The notes beneath the pieces were generated by a model that saw only the letters and a program-made list of their open reading frames with translations, was not told where the DNA came from and made no database searches. DNA of 36,001 nucleotides from a virus. The position numbers and the translations under genes are program-made. This document shows positions 8,361 through 15,562 of this stretch, piece after piece. Every line of letters begins with the position of its first letter. The stretch's first letter is position 1. Location of the stretch: positions 1 to 36,001 of the IMG/VR virus record IMGVR_UViG_3300032236_001344; one strand, written 5' to 3'.

Positions 8361-8554
8361 TTTCGGATGAGATGTGGATGGACGGGCTGACGACCATACC
8401 CGGTCCAGACGAAGGCCAGCTTCATGCGTCGGGCGGCCTCCTGCACGGCACGGATGCTATGGTTGTACTCGAAAGCGGTCTCTTTGCAAGTCAGGCCGCG
8501 CTTCATGCCTTCGACGACGGCCAGTCGGGCCGGCTTGAGGGGACGGGTGGTCAT
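8357..8554 (-). CDS. Small helix-turn-helix protein
   Basis: The start ATG 8554 overlaps the upstream stop as ATGA. The 65-residue product has one helix-turn-helix (residues about 18-40, ending in NHSIRAVQEAARRM) with a basic N-terminus. It belongs to a run of four to five tiny proteins of this kind between 7414 and 9325. It may be a DNA-binding regulator. Its size makes the call tentative, but the overlaps at both ends support it. Confidence 0.7.
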   Translation of the reverse strand: MTTRPLKPARLAVVEGMKRGLTCKETAFEYNHSIRAVQEAARRMKLAFVWTGYGRQPVHPHLIRK

Positions 8555-8799
8555 CGGTTGAGCAGGTTGACCGCCTGGTGATCGCCGTTGTGCAGTTCCC
8601 AGAATTCCACATTGGAACGCTTGAGGGTGGGCAGGACATTCCGCTTCCACTTGGCCATCTCGGCGTCGAACTCGTCCCGGGAGTAGGCCACGAATTCGGG
8701 ATGCTCGACCTTGCCGCCGTCGAGGATGACCAGCAGGGCGTGGCAACGGCGCGGCATCTTGTGGGTGTATTGGGTGAGGTTGATGGGTGGTTTTCTCAT
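8551..8799 (-). CDS. Small protein of unknown function
   Basis: This 82-residue protein is flanked by ATGA overlaps on both sides. It has a basic N-terminus, a short hydrophobic strand (HALLVILDGG) and a helix with EFDAEMAKWKRNVLPTL. No helix-turn-helix is obvious, unlike its neighbours. No family was recognised; it may be a partner of the adjacent DNA-binding proteins. Confidence 0.7.
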   Translation of the reverse strand: MRKPPINLTQYTHKMPRRCHALLVILDGGKVEHPEFVAYSRDEFDAEMAKWKRNVLPTLKRSNVEFWELHNGDHQAVNLLNR

Positions 8800-9134
8800 T
8801 TTTTATGTTTTGAGTAGGTGAGATAGATGCCGAGGGATTTGGCGGTGCAGTAAAGGCTGGAACGCTTCGCCCCGGTCATCGCCTGGGCGTCGGCGTAGGT
8901 CAGACCCTTCTCGTGGCACTCGATGATGGCCCGCTTGAGGGAGCCGTGGGGCTTGTTCGTCCTCATGCCGGGGAGCTTGAGTTTGAGACGGTACAGGCAG
9001 TACCAGATATTCGTTTTTGGAATATTGAACCGGGCCACGGTCTCATCCATCGTCAGACCTTCGGCGACGGCTTGCAGCACGATGGCCTTCACCGATCCGA
9101 AGGGACGCTGTCCGGGTATGGTCTTGCGGCTCAT
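8796..9134 (-). CDS. Protein with two tandem helix-turn-helix motifs
   Basis: The 112-residue product has two similar segments: residues about 14-53 (VLQAVAEGLTMDETVARFNI and onward) and about 66-104 (AIIECHEKGLTYADAQAMTG and onward). Both follow the resolvase or sigma-like pattern of a helix, a GLT turn and a recognition helix. A Lys/Gly-rich linker joins them. It probably binds two half-sites on DNA. Overlaps at both ends place it in the operon, next to one-domain relatives that could have arisen by duplication. Confidence 0.75.
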   Translation of the reverse strand: MSRKTIPGQRPFGSVKAIVLQAVAEGLTMDETVARFNIPKTNIWYCLYRLKLKLPGMRTNKPHGSLKRAIIECHEKGLTYADAQAMTGAKRSSLYCTAKSLGIYLTYSKHKK

Positions 9135-9325
9135 AGGCGGCTTCCCTTGTTCTTGTACTCCCCCCAGCCGGCCTTGCGGAAATTGACCTTGTACCGCTGG
9201 GACAGGGAATAGACGGTGGCGATGCTGGTTCCGAGGTGGCGCGCCGCCTGGAGCGGGGTGAACTTGGATGCGTCCATCTCGATCATCCTGACCTTGAGGT
9301 CACCCATGTTATGCTTGCGGTTCAC
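9131..9325 (-). CDS. Small helix-turn-helix protein
   Basis: The 64-residue product has a clear helix-turn-helix: FTPLQAARHLGTSIATVYSL (residues about 22-41), followed by a basic tail (SQRYKVNFRKAGW). The start ATG 9325 overlaps the stop of the upstream coiled-coil gene. The pattern matches its two-domain neighbour at 8796, so the group looks like a duplicated family of small DNA-binding proteins. Confidence 0.75.
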   Translation of the reverse strand: MNRKHNMGDLKVRMIEMDASKFTPLQAARHLGTSIATVYSLSQRYKVNFRKAGWGEYKNKGSRL

Positions 9326-9804
9326 GACTGGGGCTTGCCCTCCTTGGCGGCTTCGTCTGCGGCTCTGTTTCGTTCTTCAATTTTCCATTGTTCCTGTATC
9401 GATGGAAATCCCTTTTTTGCTCGAAGCCATTCATCACTTGCATCGAAATGTCTGTTTCCTGAGAGAAAGCTGATATGGCAAGCAAGGTAATCGCCGGCCT
9501 TGGTCAGCCGCTCGACATCTTCACGGAGAGAGGTGATTACATTCTGTCCGTATTTGTGATGCTCCTCATATTGGCTGTTTTCGAGGGTCAGCCGCTCGAC
9601 CTCGTCTTTAAGTTGAACCACATTAAGCGACAAAGAGTAAATGCCCTTATGAAGATGAGCGTTCTCTATTCCAAGCCTTTCGACCTCGGCCTTGAGGCGG
9701 GCGTTCTCGGCTTCCAGCTCTTTTGCCATATCGCGCTCGATGGTGTAACAACGCCATAAATCAATGACGGCTTCGCTAATTTTGAAAGCATCAGGCTCAC
9801 TCAT
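9322..9804 (-). CDS. Coiled-coil protein, paralogue set member
   Basis: The start ATG 9804 overlaps the upstream stop as ATGA; an earlier in-frame ATG at 9834 lies inside the upstream gene. The 160-residue product has a long coiled coil (residues about 20-110) with repeated units such as ENARLKAEVERL and KDEVERLT. The C-terminal part continues after TKAGDYL, recalling TKAGDDL in the gene at 18079. It shares DNA-level repeats with the genes at 10280 and 10534. Function unknown; a structural or scaffolding role in host takeover is possible. Confidence 0.75.
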   Translation of the reverse strand: MSEPDAFKISEAVIDLWRCYTIERDMAKELEAENARLKAEVERLGIENAHLHKGIYSLSLNVVQLKDEVERLTLENSQYEEHHKYGQNVITSLREDVERLTKAGDYLACHISFLSGNRHFDASDEWLRAKKGFPSIQEQWKIEERNRAADEAAKEGKPQS

Positions 9805-10244
9805 AGTCCACGATCCTCTCCGGGGTTCTTCCATGCCAGGTAGTCGGCCCGCAGCGCATCGAGCTTGGCGTGCGTCTCGGACGCCCCTCCCTTGCAGTTG
9901 TGGGAGTAAAGGATCCAGTCAAAGCGGCTCATGAAGTCATAGAGCGTCTGGGCTTCGTCGGAGTGCTCTTCGATTTCCTCTTTAAGCCTGGCAATCTCCT
10001 CGTCCTGCCCGCCGATGTGGTTCAGGTCATGGACGCGCTCAAAGCGAAGATGCCGGGCCGCGGCGGCTTGTTCCAGCAAATCCCGCTTAAGTGCCTCAAT
10101 CTGTAGGTTTTGCTCGTGAATGGTGTCCCGCAGCGCACGGGTGCAACCCGGCTTGGAGCATCCCCTGGAGCAAGTATGAATGCCGTCGTGCGGAGATTGC
10201 GGAGGGTTAATCTCCGCATTTTTGCGTAGTTTGCGTTTGGTCAT
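9801..10244 (-). CDS. Cysteine-cluster coiled-coil protein
   Basis: The 147-residue protein starts at ATG 10244, 35 bases after the previous stop. It has a Cys/His cluster CSRGCSKPGC (residues about 25-34), which could bind zinc, then a coiled coil (residues about 40-100, with IARLKEEIEEHSDEAQTL), and ends in a polar tail. It resembles the neighbouring coiled-coil proteins in build but lacks their exact ENARLKAEVERL unit. No family was recognised. Confidence 0.7.
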   Translation of the reverse strand: MTKRKLRKNAEINPPQSPHDGIHTCSRGCSKPGCTRALRDTIHEQNLQIEALKRDLLEQAAAARHLRFERVHDLNHIGGQDEEIARLKEEIEEHSDEAQTLYDFMSRFDWILYSHNCKGGASETHAKLDALRADYLAWKNPGEDRGL

Positions 10245-10279
10245 AATTGCTTAATGTGGTTGAGTATCTGGGGTATAAG

Positions 10280-10537
10280 TTAAACCGCCGTAGGTGGCGT
10301 GTTAGGGTCGGAGTCGGGCTTTAATGCGTCACGCTTGGCGTACATTTTTGCCACCTCAAACTTACAATGGTATTCCCAAGCATCGTTGGAGTCCCATCCT
10401 TCACGATGAACCTCAATTTCAAATCTGAGGCGGGCGTTCTCGGCTTCCAGTTGCTTAATCTTGTCGTGAAGGTCAGCAAACTTGGATATTGGAATTACCA
10501 CAATCATATTTCCAGCATCATATGGGTAAAGGGTCAT
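10280..10537 (-). CDS. Short coiled-coil protein, paralogue set member
   Basis: The 85-residue product starts at ATG 10537, overlapping the upstream stop as ATGA. It has a central heptad stretch (KIKQLEAENARLRFEIEVH, residues about 26-44) that matches the repeats of its neighbours, and a polar C-terminal tail rich in Asp and Pro. It looks like a shortened relative of the proteins at 9322 and 10534. Function unknown. Confidence 0.7.
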   Translation of the reverse strand: MTLYPYDAGNMIVVIPISKFADLHDKIKQLEAENARLRFEIEVHREGWDSNDAWEYHCKFEVAKMYAKRDALKPDSDPNTPPTAV

Positions 10538-11163
10538 GGCTGGCCCTTGTCCTCCTTGGCGGCGTTCAATTCGTTAACATTCATATGTTCATCTTTCAGT
10601 TTCACCATGAACGCAGTAAAATCATCCTTTGGTTTTTGGGCGATACGCTCAAGACATAAACTAGCAACTTGCTCACGGAGCGTCTTTATGTCCTGCGATG
10701 CAATCAGATACCTAGAAGTCGCAAGGGCGTTTTCCTTGGTCAGCCGCTCGACCTGTGCTTGCAATTCCTCGTTCGGGATGATGGTGCGGGTGGTGAAGGC
10801 CGTCAGCCGCTCGACCTCGGCCTTGAGGCGGGCGTTCTCGGCATTCATTTCGTCGTAAGTGGCGTAAGGCAATCCAACAAACATCTTGGCATCAATGTTA
10901 GCCTTGAGGCGGGCGTTCTCGGCTTCCAGCAGGTTCGCCCGGACAAGGTGCGGACAGGTGTCGTCGTCGTGCGGCATGGCCTTGAGACGCTCATTCTCGT
11001 CCATGATGGCCATCGCCTCCCGCCGCATCTGCCCGATCGTGTCAGCCTGGTTCGCGCAACGCAGCTCGGCACTCTTGCAGGCTTTCTGCCAGAATTCCGT
11101 CTCCGAGGCGGCCTTGACCATCTCCGCCCACAACTCGGGGTCCACAGGGATGAATTTGCTCAT
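10534..11163 (-). CDS. Long coiled-coil protein, paralogue set member
   Basis: The start ATG 11163 overlaps the upstream stop as ATGA; the open frame continues upstream but reads as the shadow of another gene. The 209-residue product has a short N-terminal helical domain and then a coiled coil of about 130 residues with three ENARLKA-type units. At the DNA level these are near-exact repeats at about 10811-10843 and 10902-10926. The set may vary in length by repeat gain or loss. Function unknown. Confidence 0.75.
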   Translation of the reverse strand: MSKFIPVDPELWAEMVKAASETEFWQKACKSAELRCANQADTIGQMRREAMAIMDENERLKAMPHDDDTCPHLVRANLLEAENARLKANIDAKMFVGLPYATYDEMNAENARLKAEVERLTAFTTRTIIPNEELQAQVERLTKENALATSRYLIASQDIKTLREQVASLCLERIAQKPKDDFTAFMVKLKDEHMNVNELNAAKEDKGQP

Positions 11164-11396
11164 CGCTTGATGATCCTTTCGTGGTACTTGAAACCCTCGC
11201 CCGGGATGTAGGCGCGGACGAGAATCTGCGTCGAGTCGGCGGCGAATGTGGCGATGATGGTCGCACCCTGCTTCTCGTAGGTCATCTGCGTGACGCCCCC
11301 CCACGGCAGCTCGCCCGTGCAGTTCATTATGAGATTATCAGCCCAGGTCTCGAAACCCAGACGGTTGACCTGATCCATATCGACGATGTCGTTCAT
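11160..11396 (-). CDS. Small protein of unknown function
   Basis: The 78-residue protein is flanked by ATGA overlaps with the coiled-coil gene and the dNMP kinase gene. It looks like a single alpha/beta domain, with strands TIIATF and ILVRAYIPG toward the C-terminus. No motif was recognised. Its tight placement suggests co-translation with the kinase. Confidence 0.7.
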   Translation of the reverse strand: MNDIVDMDQVNRLGFETWADNLIMNCTGELPWGGVTQMTYEKQGATIIATFAADSTQILVRAYIPGEGFKYHERIIKR

Positions 11397-11986
11397 GCTC
11401 GGTAGAAGTGGGAGAGTTCGGAGGCTATGGCCTTCACCCCGGCGGGGTCAATAGCGGAACGGGTATGGAGAATCTGCATCGAGGCCATCATGTCGGCCAG
11501 ACTCCACTCCTCCTCCTCATTCGCCGGCCCGAAGCCCGGACGCTGGATTTCCACCGTCACGAACCTGGCGTCGATATGCGTCGAGAGGAAGGAGTACTCG
11601 TTCAGGTACCGCCAGTCCGAGACCAAGGCCACCGGGCGGACGCCCAGCGGGCAGTAGTCGAAGAAACTGTGCAGCGAGGCGTTCAGGTGCCGTGCAAAGA
11701 TGTCCTTGTCTATCCCCCGGAGGGTGCGGCCAAGTTCGACCAGGAAGGCGCGGTTCCTGACCTTGAACTCCTCGGCGTGGAAGTCCCGCTCGCCGGCCTT
11801 GTAGACCCCCATCGCCCGAAGCACATCATTCGCCCTGTCCTTGAGGACATCGGCGAACTTGAAGACCTCGCAGCGGTCGCCCGACCGGGTCATGTTATCC
11901 ATCATGCAAGCGGCGAAGGTGTCCTTCCCCGCGCGAGCTACCCCGGTGATCATGAAGACCAGCGGCTTGGTGTTTTTCGTATTCAT
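11393..11986 (-). CDS. Deoxynucleoside monophosphate kinase
   Basis: The 197-residue protein has an N-terminal P-loop GVARAGKDT (residues 15-23), the pattern of phage dNMP kinases related to T4 gp1, followed by FADVLKD and an Arg-rich region (LGRTLRGIDKDIFARHL) that would form the lid and NMP-binding site. It would convert dNMPs to dNDPs for phage DNA synthesis, using ATP. The start overlaps the helicase stop as ATGA. Adenylate-kinase-like activity on another substrate is an alternative. Confidence 0.8.
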   Translation of the reverse strand: MNTKNTKPLVFMITGVARAGKDTFAACMMDNMTRSGDRCEVFKFADVLKDRANDVLRAMGVYKAGERDFHAEEFKVRNRAFLVELGRTLRGIDKDIFARHLNASLHSFFDYCPLGVRPVALVSDWRYLNEYSFLSTHIDARFVTVEIQRPGFGPANEEEEWSLADMMASMQILHTRSAIDPAGVKAIASELSHFYRA

Positions 11987-13464
11987 CGTGGAAAAATGCG
12001 ACCGTAGATTGGGTGGGGGTTCTGAATTTTAGCACCCGACCCCCCGGAAATACGCCAGTCCGAACCAATCGCCTTCGAGGCTTGGTCCTTGGTCAGGCGG
12101 TCGGCACCGCGCACCCCGAACTGCTTCAGTTTGCGGACCTGCTTGAGGGTGGCCAATCCGAGGGCTTCCCGTGCCTTCAGGCGCCCGATCATCCAGTCGG
12201 CTTGGTCTGCCGTCATGGCCGTGGCATAAACGCCGTAGCGGGCAAGCTCGGTGGCCTGGTAACCGAACATGGAGGAGTCCGAGGTCGAAGCCGGCAGGAC
12301 GAACCCGAAGACTGCACAGGCCACGGACAGGTCGATGAGACCCCTTTCCTTGGCCTCCTTGGCCGAAGCCTTGGCCTCCTCGGCGGCGATGCGGCGGAGC
12401 ATGACCTCCTCGGCGTTGCGGTCGTGGGCCTCGGCGGCTTCGAGCGGGTCGTGCGACCCGGAGATGGCGGCACCCTTGGCCTGCGGGTGGACCGTGAAGG
12501 CGTCCGCCGGCGTGAAGGAATTCTCCCCGCTGATCCACATGGGGTCGAGGATGAGGCAATCGGTCTTGCCGGGGGCGGTGCGGAGGCCACGCCCGATCAT
12601 CTGGCACCAGAGGGCGCGGGACTGGGTCGGACGCAGCAGGATGACGCAATCGGTCTCCGGGGCATCGAAGCCTTCGGTGAAGAGGTTCACATTGCACAGC
12701 ACCCGGAGGTCGCCGCGCTTGAAGGCTTCAATCGTGCCGGCACGGAATTTGCCCGTGCTGCCGTCCACATGGCCGGCCTCGACGCCGCGCTGACGGAGGA
12801 GGGAGACCAGGCGGATGCTGGTGTCCACCTCGGGCAGGAAGGCGATGGCCTTCTTGCGGTCCCAGCGGTTCAGCTCGGTGACGATGGAATCGGCCACGGC
12901 TTCGAGGGCGTCGTCGTAACCACGCAGGCGGATCATGGACATCTCGACGGGCATCTTCTGGGCCATCGGGCGGACAAGGTGTCCGGCCTCGATGAGGGTG
13001 CGGATGGCAATCTCGTAGGCGACGGTGAAGCCCACGGTCTCCAGACGCTGGCGGTCGAGGCGGTCGGGGGTGGCCGTCACGGCGACCTTCGGCCCGGTGA
13101 AGATGGCGTTGAACTTCTCCCACGACGAGGCGACGGCATGATGGGCCTCGTCGAAGACGATCAGCGCGGTGGCCTTGTCGGCTGCGGAGATGTGGTCGAA
13201 GTCGGAGGAGAAGACGGACAGGGCTTCGCCGACCACGCCGGCACGGGTCATGGTCGCCTGGGCCTGCTCGATGAGTTCCTTGCGGTGGGCGACGAAGTAG
13301 CACTTGCGCGTCGAACCCACCTGCCAGCGGTGCATGATGGCCGAGGCGATCACGGTCTTGCCGGCACCCGTCGGGGCGATGATGAGGGGGTTGACGCCGT
13401 TGGCGACAAACGAAAGAGCCGCCGTGACGGCGGACTCTTGGTAGTCTCGGAGCTTCAGTTCCAT
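11983..13464 (-). CDS. DEAH-box superfamily 2 helicase
   Basis: The 493-residue product starts at ATG 13464, one base after the previous stop. Motifs in order: Q-like MELKLRDYQ at the N-terminus, Walker A APTGAGKT (residues 30-37), DEAH at 105-108, TATP at 130-133, and motif VI QMIGRGLRT in the second RecA domain. A Lys/Glu-rich helical region and a C-terminal tail follow. This is the UvsW/RecG-like or type-I-R-like SF2 helicase build common in phage recombination modules, where such enzymes unwind branched intermediates. It lies next to the exonuclease, annealing-protein and resolvase genes, which fits that role. Confidence 0.88.
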   Translation of the reverse strand: MELKLRDYQESAVTAALSFVANGVNPLIIAPTGAGKTVIASAIMHRWQVGSTRKCYFVAHRKELIEQAQATMTRAGVVGEALSVFSSDFDHISAADKATALIVFDEAHHAVASSWEKFNAIFTGPKVAVTATPDRLDRQRLETVGFTVAYEIAIRTLIEAGHLVRPMAQKMPVEMSMIRLRGYDDALEAVADSIVTELNRWDRKKAIAFLPEVDTSIRLVSLLRQRGVEAGHVDGSTGKFRAGTIEAFKRGDLRVLCNVNLFTEGFDAPETDCVILLRPTQSRALWCQMIGRGLRTAPGKTDCLILDPMWISGENSFTPADAFTVHPQAKGAAISGSHDPLEAAEAHDRNAEEVMLRRIAAEEAKASAKEAKERGLIDLSVACAVFGFVLPASTSDSSMFGYQATELARYGVYATAMTADQADWMIGRLKAREALGLATLKQVRKLKQFGVRGADRLTKDQASKAIGSDWRISGGSGAKIQNPHPIYGRIFPR

Positions 13465-13465
13465 G

Positions 13466-13798
13466 TTAGCGGATGACTTCGACCTTGCCGCCGAGGAGGC
13501 TCGTCGGGCCTTTGCCGGTGATGGCGTCGGCGACGGATTTGGCGAAAGCCTGATAGGCTTCGTGCAGTTCGACGGCCTTGGCGACGGCGGAGTCCTTGTC
13601 CGCGCAGCGGGCGTTGAAACCACGGCTGCGGGAGAACTTCGGCGAGTCCTGCCGGCTGACGAGCCAGTCGGCGGAGTCGTCCTTCTTGGCGATCAGCGCG
13701 ATGACCTTCGCATCCTTGCGGACGAGATGGAACTGGACGCCGATGTAACGGCCTGCGGGGATTTCGTTGACGGTGATGTTGGCGGTGTTGTTGCTCAT
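13466..13798 (-). CDS. Small protein before the helicase, function unknown
   Basis: The 110-residue product starts at ATG 13798; an upstream in-frame ATG at 13864 overlaps the terminator-like hairpin and is unlikely. It has a beta-rich N-terminal half (VNEIPAGRYIGVQFHLVRKD) and a helical C-terminal half. It is the first gene after the hairpin at 13865-13889, so it probably has its own promoter. No family was recognised; single-strand DNA binding or helicase partnership are possible. Confidence 0.7.
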   Translation of the reverse strand: MSNNTANITVNEIPAGRYIGVQFHLVRKDAKVIALIAKKDDSADWLVSRQDSPKFSRSRGFNARCADKDSAVAKAVELHEAYQAFAKSVADAITGKGPTSLLGGKVEVIR

Positions 13799-13835
13799 GG
13801 GTATGATTAGGTGGCAACGACACTTTGGTGTATGT

Positions 13836-13844
13836 TGTGGATAA
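13836..13844 (-). promoter_or_regulatory. Consensus DnaA box
   Basis: On the minus strand this reads TTATCCACA, the consensus DnaA box. It lies in the short intergenic gap before the small gene and helicase. A single site is not proof of an origin, but it is in one of the few non-coding gaps of the replication arm. Confidence 0.5.
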
Positions 13845-13864
13845 ATGCCAGCAAAATCTTGCAC

Positions 13865-13889
13865 AAAAAAAGGGGGGCCGTAGCCCCCC
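13865..13889 (-). terminator. Rho-independent terminator (minus strand)
   Basis: A GGGGGGC stem at 13872-13878 pairs with GCCCCCC at 13883-13889 around a CGTA loop. On the minus strand it is followed by seven T residues (complement of 13865-13871). It sits just after the DUF669-like gene ending at 13914 and would split the leftward transcript. Confidence 0.8.
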
Positions 13890-13913
13890 GTCTTTTACGA
13901 GTATTTTACCCCT

Positions 13914-14363
13914 TTAGAAGGGGTTGACCTCGGGGCCACCGGGCAGGCGGGTGAAGAAGGACGCCTGGTAGGCCACCCCCTCCGTGCCGTCCTTCTTGGT
14001 GTACTTACGCTCGGTCACGCGCACCTTGAGGCTTCGACCCTTGGCACGGGCCAGAATCTTCTCGAGGAAGGTCTCATCGACCTCCAGCTCGCCGCCGGCG
14101 ACATACTCTTTGATCTCGGCGTCGGAGGCCGTGGCGGCCAGAAACTGCTCCAGACGCTCGTGTCCGCCGTTCTTGTCCGGCTTGGCGAACAGGTCGCCGA
14201 AGACCGTCTCGCCCTCGCTGGTCACGAAGGTGATGCGGGCGTACAGGTCGGCGCGGGGCGGGAGGTAGTCCTGCTTCGCAGCCTGCACGGTCGCCGTGTA
14301 GGTGCCGGCCTTGGTCACATACTTGCGATCCTCGGCGGCGTTGGGGTTGAACTTGAATGCCAT
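13914..14363 (-). CDS. DUF669-like protein, probable single-strand DNA-binding partner
   Basis: The 149-residue product begins MAFKFNPNAAEDRKYVTKAG and has the beta-barrel-like layout typical of DUF669 proteins, which sit in phage recombination and replication modules and are thought to bind single-stranded DNA. Here it lies between a RecE-like exonuclease and the helicase, in keeping with that. The C-terminal segment ends in LPGGPEVNPF. It ends just before a strong minus-strand terminator. The leader is A/C-rich with repeated AACCCATAACCCA and no Shine-Dalgarno. Confidence 0.75.
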   Translation of the reverse strand: MAFKFNPNAAEDRKYVTKAGTYTATVQAAKQDYLPPRADLYARITFVTSEGETVFGDLFAKPDKNGGHERLEQFLAATASDAEIKEYVAGGELEVDETFLEKILARAKGRSLKVRVTERKYTKKDGTEGVAYQASFFTRLPGGPEVNPF

Positions 14364-14404
14364 GATGGTATCTTGTTTTTTGGGTTATGGGTTGTGGGTG
14401 GAAA

Positions 14405-15190
14405 TTAGGAGGCCCACTTGGGGAGGGCCAGCGTCAGGATGTCCTTCGGGTAGCCCGGGAACTGCTTGAAGGTGTTGCATTGGCGGAAGGTCTCGACCGC
14501 CGACAGCATCAGGGCGACGCCCTTCGTGTGGCCGGCCTCGTCGAGCGTGTAGATGGCCCATTCATTCGGGGCGTCCTTCTCGACGGCGATGAAGTAGAAA
14601 CCGTCGGCCTTTGCCAGGGTGGTATACCACGCCTGCTGGAGGTAATACTTGAAATTAGCGATATCCCTGCCGAAGGATTCCGCGCCGGCGTCCTGCGTCG
14701 TCTTCACATCTACGACATACCGCTTGCCGTCCTTGGCCAGCAGCACGGCGTCGAGCCTGCCCTTGATGAGGGTGCCGTTGATGCTCCCCTCCAGCGGGAC
14801 TTCGACGCATTCGACCACGGCGTCCAGTTGCGAGCAGAGCTTGTCCAGGGCGTCCTTGGCGGCGATGCTCACATTCGTGATCAGGTCGCCGTCCTTGGCC
14901 GTGATGGCCTCCTGCCCGGGCTTGAGCGATGACTGGAAAGCGGCCCAAATCTCTTTGCCCTCCTTGGTGCGTTTATCGCATTCCGGGGCGATGACGATGG
15001 TGGCGTCGAACACATCGGGCTGGAGCGTCGCAAGGTGGACGAGCGTCCCGATGCGCTGGGCAGGCGTCTGCTCGTCACGGTCACGCTCAAGGTACGCCTT
15101 GAAGTGGGCCGGCGACCGGAGAATCTCCTTCGCGCCGCTCTGCGACAAGCCAGGGTGGTCATTGTAGTTTTCTTCCTTGATGATCTTCAT
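14405..15190 (-). CDS. RecE-like PD-(D/E)XK exonuclease
   Basis: The 261-residue product shows the PD-(D/E)XK core of exonuclease VIII-type (DUF3799) phage nucleases: GTLVHLATL (His52), GRLDAVL (Asp147), VVDVKTT (Asp161, Lys163) and a Gln-rich helix QQAWYTT. It would resect double-strand ends 5' to 3', leaving single strands for the RecT-like protein encoded nearby. The pair forms a phage homologous recombination system. The start follows a tiny membrane-protein gene by two bases. Confidence 0.85.
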   Translation of the reverse strand: MKIIKEENYNDHPGLSQSGAKEILRSPAHFKAYLERDRDEQTPAQRIGTLVHLATLQPDVFDATIVIAPECDKRTKEGKEIWAAFQSSLKPGQEAITAKDGDLITNVSIAAKDALDKLCSQLDAVVECVEVPLEGSINGTLIKGRLDAVLLAKDGKRYVVDVKTTQDAGAESFGRDIANFKYYLQQAWYTTLAKADGFYFIAVEKDAPNEWAIYTLDEAGHTKGVALMLSAVETFRQCNTFKQFPGYPKDILTLALPKWAS

Positions 15191-15192
15191 GT

Positions 15193-15282
15193 TCAGCGGT
15201 TGTTGAGGATGAATCCGAGGACGATGAAAGCGACGACGACCTCGACGGTGTCGCAGATTTCGTGGATGGAATGTTCGCTCAT
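15193..15282 (-). CDS. 29-residue small membrane protein
   Basis: The start ATG 15282 lies one base after the preceding stop, and its own stop is two bases before the exonuclease start. Residues 14-26 are hydrophobic (EVVVAFIVLGFIL). The tight fit between two genes in the same operon supports a real gene, though it is too short for a firm call. It could be a single-pass membrane peptide. Confidence 0.5.
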   Translation of the reverse strand: MSEHSIHEICDTVEVVVAFIVLGFILNNR

Positions 15283-15283
15283 G

Positions 15284-15562
15284 TCAGTTGAGGGTATTGG
15301 AGTGGAGGTCTTTCCAGTTGTCCTGGGCTTCACGGTCCGTGATGCTCCGCAGGTACATCAGCTCCGCTTCGAGGGCGACGCGCTGCTCCCGCAGGTCGTT
15401 CAGTTCGAGGCGAATCTCGAAGTTCGTCTGGCTCATCTGGTGAACGATCTGCGTGAGTGCCTTCACCTGTTCGACCGGGGTGCGGTCGGGCAGGGGGCGG
15501 AACTCATGGACGGGGGCGACGGTCTTCGACGCCTTCTTGGTTTTGGGCTTTTGGTGGCTCAT
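15284..15562 (-). CDS. Small coiled-coil protein
   Basis: The start ATG 15562 overlaps the RecT-like stop as ATGA. The 92-residue product has a basic N-terminus (HQKPKTKKASK) and a long helix from about residue 30 to 80 (LNDLREQRVALEAELMYLR). It sits between the annealing protein and exonuclease genes and may be an accessory factor of the pair. No family was recognised. Confidence 0.65.
   Translation of the reverse strand: MSHQKPKTKKASKTVAPVHEFRPLPDRTPVEQVKALTQIVHQMSQTNFEIRLELNDLREQRVALEAELMYLRSITDREAQDNWKDLHSNTLN

Noticed and set aside
12013-13476. 487-codon open frame on the plus strand
   Set aside because: Antisense shadow of the DEAH helicase; no motif and composition follows the reverse of the helicase codons.
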